Below, in pieces: positions 1-6,048 of a DNA stretch of 9,276 nucleotides. The notes under the pieces are model-generated. The model was not told the origin of the DNA. It worked only from the letters and a program-made list of their open reading frames with translations, and ran no database searches. The first letter of the stretch is position 1; each line of letters begins with the position of its first letter. The translations under genes were made by a program, and so were the position numbers. The DNA is from Candidatus Moraniibacteriota bacterium (GTDB lineage: Bacteria; Patescibacteriota; Minisyncoccia; Moranbacterales; UBA2206), in NCBI GenBank assembly GCA_003482885.1, contig DMXN01000026.1:1634-10909 (forward strand), read 5' to 3'.

Positions 1-162
1 CTCCTCATCCATGCTTCAAAAGACTGCATCGATTATGTAATCACTCATGAACTTTGCCATGTGAAATATAAAAATCATGATAAGCGATTTTATAAATTGA
101 TGAATTTCAAATATCCTAAATGGGAGAAGATAAAGGAAAAGTTGGAAATGAGGCTTTCGTAA
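1..162 (+). CDS. YgjP-like zinc metallopeptidase, C-terminal fragment
   Basis: Only the last 53 codons are present; the gene begins before the window and ends at TAA 160-162. The fragment shows a zinc-protease HExxH signature (HELCH, fragment residues 16-20), followed six residues after the second His by the third likely ligand in NHDKRFY. The arrangement HELxH...NHxxxFY is typical of the YgjP-like (DUF45/WLM-related) metallopeptidase family, where the two His of HExxH and the downstream His bind zinc and the Glu is the catalytic base. The fragment ends in a basic, helical tail. YgjP-like genes often sit beside restriction-modification genes, which fits the decayed endonuclease-like remnant immediately downstream (inference). 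The physiological substrate of the family is not settled. The family call is fairly safe; the N-terminal part cannot be judged. Confidence 0.82.
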   Translation, partial: LLIHASKDCIDYVITHELCHVKYKNHDKRFYKLMNFKYPKWEKIKEKLEMRLS

Positions 163-163
163 T

Positions 164-386
164 ATGGAAGTGAATATGAACACAAAGCAAAAGGGAAATT
201 TACTTGAAGGCATAGTTGAATATTTATGCTTGGGTATTAAAAATGCAAAAGTTTCAAAAAATACTAAAATCTCAGGAAAAAGGAGTGGTGAAATGATGGA
301 AGTCTCATTTGTCTCATTTAGCTTTCAAGGATGCGACCGAGGAGCCTCAAATCCCGCGCATGGACGAATTCAAAAAAGCCTTATAA
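164..386 (+). pseudogene. Decayed restriction-endonuclease-like gene remnant
   Basis: An ATG at 164 (or 176) opens one base after the preceding stop. The first roughly 42 codons look like real protein: KGNLLEGIVEYL followed by VSKNTKISGKRSG resembles the N-terminus of small PD-(D/E)XK restriction-endonuclease-like proteins, which usually begin KGxxLExIVxxL and continue to a catalytic REIDV-type motif. That motif never arrives. From about codon 45 the frame becomes low-quality sequence, ending at TGA 398-400. A different frame, open from 297 to TAA 384-386, reads like a genuine C-terminus (ATEEPQIPRMDEFKKAL). A perfect tandem 9-bp repeat (GTCTCATTT, 302-319) lies at the break. I infer an internally deleted or frameshifted gene. 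Alternatively, a 35-codon ORF could start at ATG 293, which has AGGAG (281-285) at good spacing. The family call rests on memory of motif shape only. Confidence 0.4.
302..319 (+). repeat. Tandem 9-bp direct repeat (GTCTCATTT x2)
   Basis: Two perfect adjacent copies of GTCTCATTT occupy 302-310 and 311-319. They sit where the endonuclease-like reading frame loses its protein-like character and the alternative frame gains it. Because the unit is nine bases long, the duplication alone would not shift frame. It may mark the site of replication slippage or of a deletion junction (inference). Confidence 0.6.
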
Positions 387-429
387 TTCCCTATAACTGA
401 AAGTTCTAGACCGAGGAATGTACAAATTC

Positions 430-457
430 TTGACAAAAAGATTTTTTACTGTAAGAT
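430..457 (+). promoter_or_regulatory. Sigma-70-type promoter for the SpeD-family gene
   Basis: A perfect -35 box TTGACA (430-435) is followed by a 16-bp spacer and the -10 box TAAGAT (452-457, 4 of 6 matches to TATAAT). Transcription would start near 464, giving a leader of about 36 nt before the ATG at 500. No Shine-Dalgarno is visible; an A-rich stretch directly precedes the ATG. Confidence 0.6.
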
Positions 458-499
458 AGCTTTAATTGCTAATTTTTTAGTTAAATATGAAAAAAAGAA

Positions 500-901
500 A
501 TGGCTAAAGCGGTTTCTTCAATCAATGAAGAAAATTATATCGGTGAAAAATGCTGGGGACTTTCAGCTTCCATTGATCTTTACGGATGTGATCCCAGAAT
601 GATTAAAACGCCGAAAGAAATTAAAAGATTTGTGGCGGAACTCTGTGATGAAATTAAAATGAAGAGGCATGGCGATGTATTGCTTGATCGTTTTGGCGAT
701 GGAGTGTTGGTGAGCGAGGGCTATTCTTTTATGCAGTTTATCGAAACATCATCGATAACCGCTCATTTCGACGAACCGCAAAATAAAGCTTTTATTGATA
801 TTTTCAGTTGCAAATATTTTGTTCCGAAAATCGCGGCCGATTTTTGCAAAAAGTTTTTTAAGGCCGAATCTTGCGAGGTAAATGTGCTTTTAAGAAAGTA
901 G
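500..901 (+). CDS. speD: SpeD-family pyruvoyl-dependent decarboxylase (S-adenosylmethionine decarboxylase-like)
   Basis: This 133-residue protein has the length and layout of a class 1B AdoMet decarboxylase proenzyme, an enzyme of polyamine synthesis that cleaves itself at an internal Ser to make a pyruvoyl cofactor. DLYGCDP (26-32) is the usual N-terminal strand. The candidate processing serine is S84, with H89 five residues later and C104 fifteen further on. That is exactly the spacing of the Thermotoga Ser63/His68/Cys83 trio, and S76 corresponds to its Ser55. Unlike canonical enzymes (Glu-Ser-His), the processing site reads Thr83-Ser84-Ser85, and the usual HTWPE is AHFDE. Some divergent SpeD homologues decarboxylate ornithine or arginine instead of AdoMet, so the substrate is uncertain. 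The first in-frame ATG is at 500; a TGA lies in frame upstream at 488. No other polyamine gene is in view. The stop codon is 2 bp from the convergent comF stop. Confidence 0.88.
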   Translation: MAKAVSSINEENYIGEKCWGLSASIDLYGCDPRMIKTPKEIKRFVAELCDEIKMKRHGDVLLDRFGDGVLVSEGYSFMQFIETSSITAHFDEPQNKAFIDIFSCKYFVPKIAADFCKKFFKAESCEVNVLLRK

Positions 902-903
902 CA

Positions 904-1644
904 TTATTTAAATTCTTGTCGCGCGATGACCGCGCCGCAGACTTTTTTCGCGCCGGCGGATTTTAAAATTTTCGCGCATTCGAAAAGCGTCGCGCCGGTG
1001 GTGGCGATATCATCGATCAAAAGAATTTTTTTATCGCGGATCAAATCTTCTTTTTCCGGCGAAACAGCAAAAGCTCCGCGAATATTCGCCAATCTTTTTT
1101 GATAGTTTTTTATTTTCATTTGCGCGCGGGTATTGCTTCGGCGAACGAGAATGTCGGAATGAACGGGCAGAAGAATGCCCGGTGTTAAATTTTGGCTGAC
1201 AGTCTGGGCTAAAATTTCCGCTTGATTGAATCCGCGCCACTTTAATTTGCGTTTGTGAATCGGAACGGGAATGATAAAATCGGGAAGCGGAAGGTTGCTT
1301 TTCAAAAAGTTCTTAACGATTATTTTTCCCAAAGGAGCGCCTAGATCGGAAACAAAATTATATTTGAACAAGTGTACAAACTTGGAAATGCCCGAGTATT
1401 TTATGGCGCAAATGAGCGCGTCAAGCGGCGGAGGAATATTTTTTTCCAGCGCCGTTTTTTTGCATTTTTCGCAAAAATGTCCGTTGGAAACAATTTCTTT
1501 TTCGCAATAAGGGCAAAGTTGGAAAGCCAGTAATGGCAGTTTTCTTAAACATTCATCGCAAAGCCAAGTATCTCTTTTTCCGCAAAAAAAACAAGCGATG
1601 GGGAAAAGCGCGTCGAGAATAAACTTGTTTATTTTTTGCAACAT
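904..1644 (-). CDS. comF: ComF-family protein: zinc ribbon plus phosphoribosyltransferase domain
   Basis: The 246-residue protein has the standard two-part ComFC/GntX architecture. The N-terminus carries four CxxC pairs (C18/C21, C29/C32, C44/C47, C58/C61), likely binding two zinc ions as a double ribbon. The C-terminal half is a type I phosphoribosyltransferase fold. PVPIHKRKLKWRGFNQA (126-142) and NTRAQMKIKNYQKRLANIRG (171-190) are strong ComF signatures, and ILLIDDIATTGATL (207-220) is the PRPP-binding loop. Members act in the cytoplasm and are needed for DNA uptake during natural transformation; the precise reaction is unproven. Its position next to a type IV pilus operon is suggestive, since pili commonly capture DNA for uptake. 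The ATG at 1644 fits a leaderless transcript from the promoter just upstream. The coding strand looks richer in GCG/CGC codons than its neighbours. Confidence 0.93.
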   Translation of the reverse strand: MLQKINKFILDALFPIACFFCGKRDTWLCDECLRKLPLLAFQLCPYCEKEIVSNGHFCEKCKKTALEKNIPPPLDALICAIKYSGISKFVHLFKYNFVSDLGAPLGKIIVKNFLKSNLPLPDFIIPVPIHKRKLKWRGFNQAEILAQTVSQNLTPGILLPVHSDILVRRSNTRAQMKIKNYQKRLANIRGAFAVSPEKEDLIRDKKILLIDDIATTGATLFECAKILKSAGAKKVCGAVIARQEFK

Positions 1645-1650
1645 AAATAA

Positions 1651-1679
1651 AATTTACTTTTTTAAAAAGAAGTTGTCAA
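1651..1679 (-). promoter_or_regulatory. comF promoter (minus strand), possibly leaderless
   Basis: On the minus strand a perfect TTGACA (complement of 1674-1679) is followed by a 17-bp spacer and TAAATT (complement of 1651-1656, 4 of 6 matches). The expected start point falls near 1644, the A of the comF ATG, so the mRNA would have little or no leader. The -35 overlaps that of the divergent pilM promoter. Confidence 0.5.
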
Positions 1680-1700
1680 TTTTTAGCAATGTGGTAAAAT
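1673..1700 (+). promoter_or_regulatory. Distal promoter P1 of the pil operon
   Basis: TTGTCA (1673-1678, 5 of 6) and TAAAAT (1695-1700, 5 of 6) are separated by 16 bp. The -10 is preceded by TG plus one base (1692-1694), making it an extended -10. Transcription from about 1707 would give a leader of about 120 nt before pilM, starting just ahead of the 1711-1740 dyad. Confidence 0.55.
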
Positions 1701-1710
1701 ATATTTGCAA

Positions 1711-1740
1711 AAGGATAAATTCAAGAATTTATAGTCCCTT
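1711..1740 (+). promoter_or_regulatory. Dyad/hairpin in the pilM leader, attenuator-like
   Basis: ATAAATTC (1715-1722) and GAATTTAT (1725-1732) form a perfect 8-bp inverted repeat separated by AA. AAGG (1711-1714) can also pair with CCTT (1737-1740), leaving AGTC unpaired on one side. A T-run follows (1739-1744). If transcribed from P1 it would sit at the extreme 5' end of the RNA. It could be a weak terminator or attenuator, an mRNA-stabilising hairpin, or a protein-binding dyad; the AT-only inner stem makes termination doubtful. Confidence 0.35.
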
Positions 1741-1772
1741 TTTTCTAATTTTTAGCGTATTATTGAAAAGTG

Positions 1773-1781
1773 TGGTAGTAT
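1773..1781 (+). promoter_or_regulatory. Proximal extended -10 promoter P2 of the pil operon
   Basis: TGgTAGTAT (1773-1781) is an extended -10 without a convincing -35. Its 16-base context (1771-1786) matches the P1 context (1690-1705) at 14 of 16 positions: TGTGGTA, two variable bases, then ATATATT. Start near 1788 would give a 40-nt AU-rich leader for pilM. Confidence 0.45.
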
Positions 1782-1827
1782 ATATTTATCTTAAAGTAGT
1801 ATAAAAATAAAAATATAATTATAAATA

Positions 1828-2934
1828 ATGTTTGATTTTATTTTTAGAAAAAATACATTCTTGGGTGTTGATATCGGAACCGCTTCCATCAAAATCGTGG
1901 AATTAAAAGTGATTGAAGGTCGGCCGATACTTTCCAACTACGCGTGGATGCCGTTGAGCGAAGATATCTTGGAAAAAGGTATCAATTCGGATTACGCTTA
2001 TGCTTTATTGCCACAATATATCAAACGGATTATTAAAAAAGCAGGATTTGGAACGAGAAACGCATTTGTTTCTTTGCCTGCTTTTGGCGGACTCATTACA
2101 TTGATTGATTTTCCTGAAATGGCTGAGCAAGATATGGAGCAAGCGATTAAATTTGAAGCGCATAAGTATATCCCGACATCATTGGATGAAGTGGTAATCA
2201 GTTGGGAAGTAGTGGAAAAAAAATCCGCAAAAATAGCGTCAAAGGATACTGTGGTTGACAAATCTGATACAACATTGAAAGTTCTTTTGGTGGCGGCTTC
2301 GAAGAATAAAGTTTTAAAATATGAAAATTTGATTGAAGCTGCCGGATTAAAACTTAAATCTGTTGATATCGAAGCTTTTTCGGCGGTGCGTTCACTGGTG
2401 GGTAATGATTCCGGATGTTTTATTATAATTGATATCGGTTCAAAGGCTTGTAATATTATTTTGGTGGAAAAAGGAATAATAAGAATCAACAGAAACATTG
2501 ATGCGGGAGGAATGGATTTGACAAAGACGATTTCCAAAGGGATGGTGATTGATTTTGAAAGAGCGGAAGCGTTGAAAATTTCAGGAACGAATTTTTTTGA
2601 TTCCAAATCATCCGTCAGTTTTTTTACCATGGAACTGCTTACGGGAGAAGTGGAGAGAATAGTCCGAACATATCTTAGGGATGGAGAAAAGAAAGCAATC
2701 GATGAGATAATCCTTTCCGGCGGAACCGCCAATATGGTCGGACTGGCCGAATATTTTTCCAATAAATTAAAAATAAAAACAGTTATCGGCAATCCTCTTG
2801 CCAAAATCAGTTACGATAGTAAGTTGGAAAAGGCTGTTTCAAAAATACGAACCGGTTTTTCCGTGGCCATTGGACTGACCTTGAAAGGTGTTGACGAATA
2901 TTTAAAAAAAGAAGCTAAAATAATTAAAAAATAA
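1828..2934 (+). CDS. pilM: PilM, actin-like ATPase of the type IV pilus assembly platform
   Basis: PilM is a cytoplasmic FtsA/actin-fold protein that binds the N-terminal tail of PilN and links the membrane ring to the motor. The 368-residue sequence has the actin-family motifs in order: phosphate 1 GVDIGTASIKIVEL (13-26), phosphate 2 IIDIGSKACNI (200-210), and the adenosine motif ILSGGTANM (295-303). FPEMAEQDMEQAIKFEAHKY (95-114) is a strong PilM signature. Length is normal for the family. The ATG at 1828 follows an A/T-only leader without a Shine-Dalgarno. A Lys-rich tail ends the protein. It is the first gene of the pilus cluster and is separated from pilN by an unusual 79-bp gap with a hairpin. 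Confidence 0.95.
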   Translation: MFDFIFRKNTFLGVDIGTASIKIVELKVIEGRPILSNYAWMPLSEDILEKGINSDYAYALLPQYIKRIIKKAGFGTRNAFVSLPAFGGLITLIDFPEMAEQDMEQAIKFEAHKYIPTSLDEVVISWEVVEKKSAKIASKDTVVDKSDTTLKVLLVAASKNKVLKYENLIEAAGLKLKSVDIEAFSAVRSLVGNDSGCFIIIDIGSKACNIILVEKGIIRINRNIDAGGMDLTKTISKGMVIDFERAEALKISGTNFFDSKSSVSFFTMELLTGEVERIVRTYLRDGEKKAIDEIILSGGTANMVGLAEYFSNKLKIKTVIGNPLAKISYDSKLEKAVSKIRTGFSVAIGLTLKGVDEYLKKEAKIIKK

Positions 2935-2944
2935 ATTAATTTCA

Positions 2945-2999
2945 TTCCGTTAAATTCCCGCGCAGTGGATTATCTTCCGCGGCGACGGGTTTAACGGAA
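2945..2999 (+). promoter_or_regulatory. Strong hairpin in the pilM-pilN intergenic region
   Basis: TTCCGTTAAA (2945-2954) and TTTAACGGAA (2990-2999) are perfect 10-bp reverse complements. Inside, CCCG (2957-2960) pairs with CGGG (2986-2989), CGC (2961-2963) with GCG (2982-2984), and GTGGA (2965-2969) with TCCGC (2976-2980, one G-U pair), leaving loop TTATCT (2970-2975) and small bulges. That is about 22 pairs in a GC-rich island within AT-rich surroundings. No T-run follows on the plus strand, so it is not a textbook intrinsic terminator. More likely roles are mRNA protection or processing, partial attenuation between pilM and pilN, or a dispersed REP-like element. Confidence 0.7.
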
Positions 3000-3013
3000 A
3001 GCAAAATAAAAAA

Positions 3014-3526
3014 ATGGCAAACATAAATTTAATTACCAGTAAAGAAGATGAAAAAGCGTTCGGATCGGGAACTAGCGGTTTGTTCGTGGTGCTTTTTACC
3101 ATAATCGCGATATATGTCCTTCTGTTGTTTTACGGAAGTTATTTGGAGAAAAGTTCCGTGAAACTAAAAGAGGAATATGACAATAAGCGATTGAGTTTTG
3201 TCGCCGGTGATTCGAGAAAAGTTTTGGATTTCCAAAATAGGTTGCTTATAGCGAAAAATTTGGTGATACAAGAGCGAAGCGTCAATGATGACATTAAAAA
3301 AATTGAAGAATTGTTTATTGTCGGAATGTATTTGAATTCCTATAATTATGACGAAATCGCTAAAACAATAACATTGGATTGTTACGCCGATAGCTATGAA
3401 ATAGTGGCGAAACAGATTTTAAGTTTTAAAAGCGATGAATATTTTTCCACTGTCTCGATAGGAGCGACAGAGTTTGATGCGAAAACCGGTAAAATTAATT
3501 TCCCGATAACTTTAACAATTAAATAA
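3014..3526 (+). CDS. pilN: PilN, inner-membrane pilus assembly protein
   Basis: PilN is a bitopic membrane protein whose short cytoplasmic tail docks into PilM and whose outer part pairs with PilO. The 170-residue product begins MANINLI, matching the conserved INLL/INLI PilM-binding tail. One hydrophobic segment follows (about 22-41), then a helical, charged stretch (about 44-100), and a beta-rich C-terminus (about 105-170) fitting the ferredoxin-like fold of PilN/PilO. Position directly after pilM and 6 bp before pilO supports the call. No Shine-Dalgarno is visible in the A-rich leader. Confidence 0.88.
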   Translation: MANINLITSKEDEKAFGSGTSGLFVVLFTIIAIYVLLLFYGSYLEKSSVKLKEEYDNKRLSFVAGDSRKVLDFQNRLLIAKNLVIQERSVNDDIKKIEELFIVGMYLNSYNYDEIAKTITLDCYADSYEIVAKQILSFKSDEYFSTVSIGATEFDAKTGKINFPITLTIK

Positions 3527-3532
3527 AAAAAT

Positions 3533-4321
3533 ATGAAAATAAAATTGTTTCTTGCTCCATCGTTGATTGTAATAATAATAACATTGATTATTTGGACGGT
3601 TTATCCCGCTTATACTAATGGAGTTGACGGTGTTAAAGAAAAATATCAAAAATTGGGAGATCGAAAAAGACTAATGGCTAGTCTTGATGAACGCGCAGGC
3701 AATGTGGAGAAGCTGGTTGCGGATTTAAATTCTAACGCTTCTGATAACACAGTTGTTTTTGATTATATTTCTCAGAAAAAAGAAGATGAAAAAATCATCG
3801 ATAATTTGGATTTATTGGCGAGAGACAGTTCGGTGTCGGTAGTAAATATTTCCGTTTCCGAAATAAAAAGAGAACTTATTTCCAATGCGGAAATTTCTGA
3901 AGCCTCGACCCCCGTTCTCGGAACGGATTCAACTGTTCCCGTTCAGTCGGCGATTGCAACCAAAGCGGAACCGGATAAGTTGAAAGTGGATTTTTCCGTT
4001 TTTGGAAATTATGAAAATATCAAAATTTTAGCGGAAAAGGTCCAAAAACTGAAAAGATTCAGTAAAATTTCCGGTTTGGAAATAAAAACGCAATTAAAAG
4101 AAGATCAAGGCATAAGCGAATCTCTTTTGGCGAGTATGACTTTGGAATTTAATTATCTTAAAGAACCGAGCATGTTGACCGATGGCGATATTGACAATAG
4201 TATTTTTTCTTCGGGAGTTTTTGATAAAAGTATAATAGAAAAAATAAAAAACAGTCGAAATATCAGTGTCAATAATGTGTCGCCGGGACAAAAAGGAAAA
4301 ACCAATCCTTTTCTTCCTTAA
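3533..4321 (+). CDS. pilO: PilO-like inner-membrane pilus assembly protein
   Basis: The 262-residue protein has one N-terminal membrane segment (about 6-25), then a predicted coiled-coil region (about 33-110), a Ser/Thr/Pro-containing linker (about 120-145), and a mixed alpha/beta domain (about 147-210). This is the layout of PilO, which dimerises with PilN outside the membrane to align the pilus platform. The last residues, GKTNPFLP, resemble the (G/R)xxDPFxP tail seen in PilP lipoproteins and some PilO-like proteins of PilP-lacking bacteria. Identification rests mainly on topology and on its place between pilN and pilB, since PilO sequences diverge strongly. There are 12 bp to pilB. Confidence 0.82.
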   Translation: MKIKLFLAPSLIVIIITLIIWTVYPAYTNGVDGVKEKYQKLGDRKRLMASLDERAGNVEKLVADLNSNASDNTVVFDYISQKKEDEKIIDNLDLLARDSSVSVVNISVSEIKRELISNAEISEASTPVLGTDSTVPVQSAIATKAEPDKLKVDFSVFGNYENIKILAEKVQKLKRFSKISGLEIKTQLKEDQGISESLLASMTLEFNYLKEPSMLTDGDIDNSIFSSGVFDKSIIEKIKNSRNISVNNVSPGQKGKTNPFLP

Positions 4322-4333
4322 AAAACAATAAAA

Positions 4334-6013
4334 ATGAAAGAAGACGATGACGCTAAAAATAGAAATATTAATGGCGATGTTGCTTTGAATAAACAAGGAG
4401 CCAAACAAAATATTTTAGAAGAAGCGCCGAAAAATATTGCTGGCAATATCATCAATATAATTCCCAAGGAAGTTGCGAAAAAATACGGAATGATGGTTTT
4501 TGGCAGATGGGAAGATATTTTGAAAGTAGCGATGATTGATCCGGAAGATGTGCAAGCGCTGAATACTTTGAATTTTGTCGCGGAAAAAGAAAAAGTAAAA
4601 ATAGAAATTTATCTCGTGTCTGAAAAAGTTTTTTCCGTATTACTGTCTTACTATAATGAAACAAGCGAAGCATTAAAGGATGCCGTGGAGTCTTTCAAGG
4701 ATGAGAAAAACAGGGAGATATTTGAAGAAAAAAACAGTAAAATTTCTGAAAAAGGGAAAAGAGAAGTTGAAGTATTGCAAGACGCGCCGGTTACTAAATT
4801 AGTGGAAGTGATTATCAGTCATGCCGTGGAAGGAAAAGCGAGCGATATCCATATTGAGCCGATGGATAAAGATTATCGTGTGCGTTTTCGGATGGATGGA
4901 ATTTTGCATGTGAGCCTTATTTTTCCCATGGAACTCGGTCCGATAATTGTTTCAAGAATCAAAATCCTTGCCAATTTGAAAATAGATGAAAAAAGAAAAC
5001 CGCAAGACGGGAGATTCCGTCTTAGTTTTAAAGAAAAGGAAATAGATTTTCGCGTTTCTTCTTTGCCGGTGGTTGGCGGAGAAAAAATTGTAATGCGAAT
5101 TTTGGACAAAGAAAGCGGAACAAGCAGTATTGATGCGCTGGGCTTGACTGGAAAAGCCAGAAAAGATGTCGAGCTGGCGATAAAGGAAACTTACGGAATG
5201 ATTTTAATGACCGGACCGACCGGTTCGGGAAAATCAACTACACTGTACACGCTTTTGAAAATTTTGAACAGCGAAGATCGCAATATTATTACACTGGAAG
5301 ATCCGGTGGAATATTTTATTGAAGGGATGAATCAAAGCCAGATCAAGCCGGAAATCGGCTACACATTCGCTTCCGGATTGCGCACGATTCTGCGGCAGGA
5401 TCCGAATGTTATAATGGTGGGAGAAATCAGAGATGCGGAAACGGCGGAATTGGCGGTGCATGCGGCGCTTACGGGACATTTGATGTTTTCCACATTACAT
5501 ACCAATACGGCAATTGGCGCCATTCCCCGATTGATTGATATGGGTATCGAACCGTTTCTCTTGTCTTCTTCTTTGCGGATGGTTATAGCGCAAAGGCTTG
5601 TGCGCAGAATATGCGAGAATTGCAAAGAAGAAAAAGAAATTTCCGCAGCGGTCAGAGCGAGAATAATGGATAAAATAAAAAATATTATTCCAAAAGAAAT
5701 TGAAAATTACGGTATAAAATTATCTGAGGAAATTAAATTTTATCATGGCAAGGGATGTGAAATATGTAGTGGAACAGGATTAAAAGGAAGGTTGGCGATT
5801 TATGAAGCGGTTCCAGTGACAGAAAATATAAAAAGTATTATAATTGAAAAACGAGGAAGCGAAGAATTGATTAAAAAAGAACGAGACAAGATAGGCGTTC
5901 TGACTATTGAACAAGATGGAGTATTAAAGGTTGTCAAAGGGCTTACGACGATTGAAGAGGTTGAGCGAGTGACCGAGTGCAATTTTACGACATTGGATGA
6001 AGAAAACGATTAA
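4334..6013 (+). CDS. pilB: PilB/GspE-family type IV pilus extension ATPase
   Basis: This 559-residue protein is the hexameric cytoplasmic motor that powers pilus polymerisation. An N-terminal MshEN/GSPII_E-type domain (about 38-108) is followed by a charged linker and the N2 domain with ASDIHIEP (169-176). The ATPase core shows Walker A GPTGSGKST (294-302), Asp box ITLEDPVEY (319-327), Walker B VIMVGEIRD (359-367, catalytic E364) and His box residues H382 and H389. Two CxxC pairs (C427/C430, C475/C478) form the zinc-binding clamp that separates PilB/GspE from PilT. The N-terminal region is shorter than in many PilB proteins, but everything catalytic is present. It precedes the response regulator and pilT in the same orientation. 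No Shine-Dalgarno is visible. Confidence 0.96.
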   Translation: MKEDDDAKNRNINGDVALNKQGAKQNILEEAPKNIAGNIINIIPKEVAKKYGMMVFGRWEDILKVAMIDPEDVQALNTLNFVAEKEKVKIEIYLVSEKVFSVLLSYYNETSEALKDAVESFKDEKNREIFEEKNSKISEKGKREVEVLQDAPVTKLVEVIISHAVEGKASDIHIEPMDKDYRVRFRMDGILHVSLIFPMELGPIIVSRIKILANLKIDEKRKPQDGRFRLSFKEKEIDFRVSSLPVVGGEKIVMRILDKESGTSSIDALGLTGKARKDVELAIKETYGMILMTGPTGSGKSTTLYTLLKILNSEDRNIITLEDPVEYFIEGMNQSQIKPEIGYTFASGLRTILRQDPNVIMVGEIRDAETAELAVHAALTGHLMFSTLHTNTAIGAIPRLIDMGIEPFLLSSSLRMVIAQRLVRRICENCKEEKEISAAVRARIMDKIKNIIPKEIENYGIKLSEEIKFYHGKGCEICSGTGLKGRLAIYEAVPVTENIKSIIIEKRGSEELIKKERDKIGVLTIEQDGVLKVVKGLTTIEEVERVTECNFTTLDEEND

Positions 6014-6021
6014 AAAATATT

Positions 6022-6037
6022 TTTAATTTAAATTAAA
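6022..6037. repeat. 16-bp AT-only palindrome before the response regulator
   Basis: TTTAATTTAAATTAAA is a perfect palindrome in the 35-bp gap between pilB and the response regulator gene. Being A/T only in an AT-rich background, it may be chance. It could equally be a regulator-binding dyad or a weak transcript hairpin. Confidence 0.3.
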
Positions 6038-6048
6038 CTTAAAATACT

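Noticed and set aside
16..213. 65-codon minus-strand ORF over the YgjP fragment
   Set aside because: It is antisense to a well-supported metallopeptidase fragment, and its hydrophobic Phe-rich product is typical of reverse-complemented AT-rich coding sequence.
335..417. GACCGAGGA repeated at 335-343 and 409-417 as possible att-like direct repeats
   Set aside because: Nine bases is too short to carry meaning, and there is no integrase, tRNA or mobile-element boundary nearby.
899..906. Bidirectional terminator between the SpeD-family gene and comF
   Set aside because: The stops are two bases apart and I found no inverted repeat with flanking T-runs around them.
1598..1804. 68-codon plus-strand ORF across the comF start and the intergenic region
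   Set aside because: It is antisense to the comF N-terminus and then runs through promoter sequence. The product is low-complexity Lys/Ile/Phe with no recognisable motif.
1998..2804. 268-codon minus-strand ORF opposite pilM
   Set aside because: Despite its length, it lies wholly inside pilM, whose actin-like motifs are unambiguous. Its Ser/Ile/Phe-rich composition is that of a shadow frame.
2945..2999. Hairpin as a standard intrinsic terminator after pilM
   Set aside because: The stem is followed by AGCAAAATAAAA rather than a T-run, and pilN lacks a clear promoter of its own, so full termination here would silence the operon.
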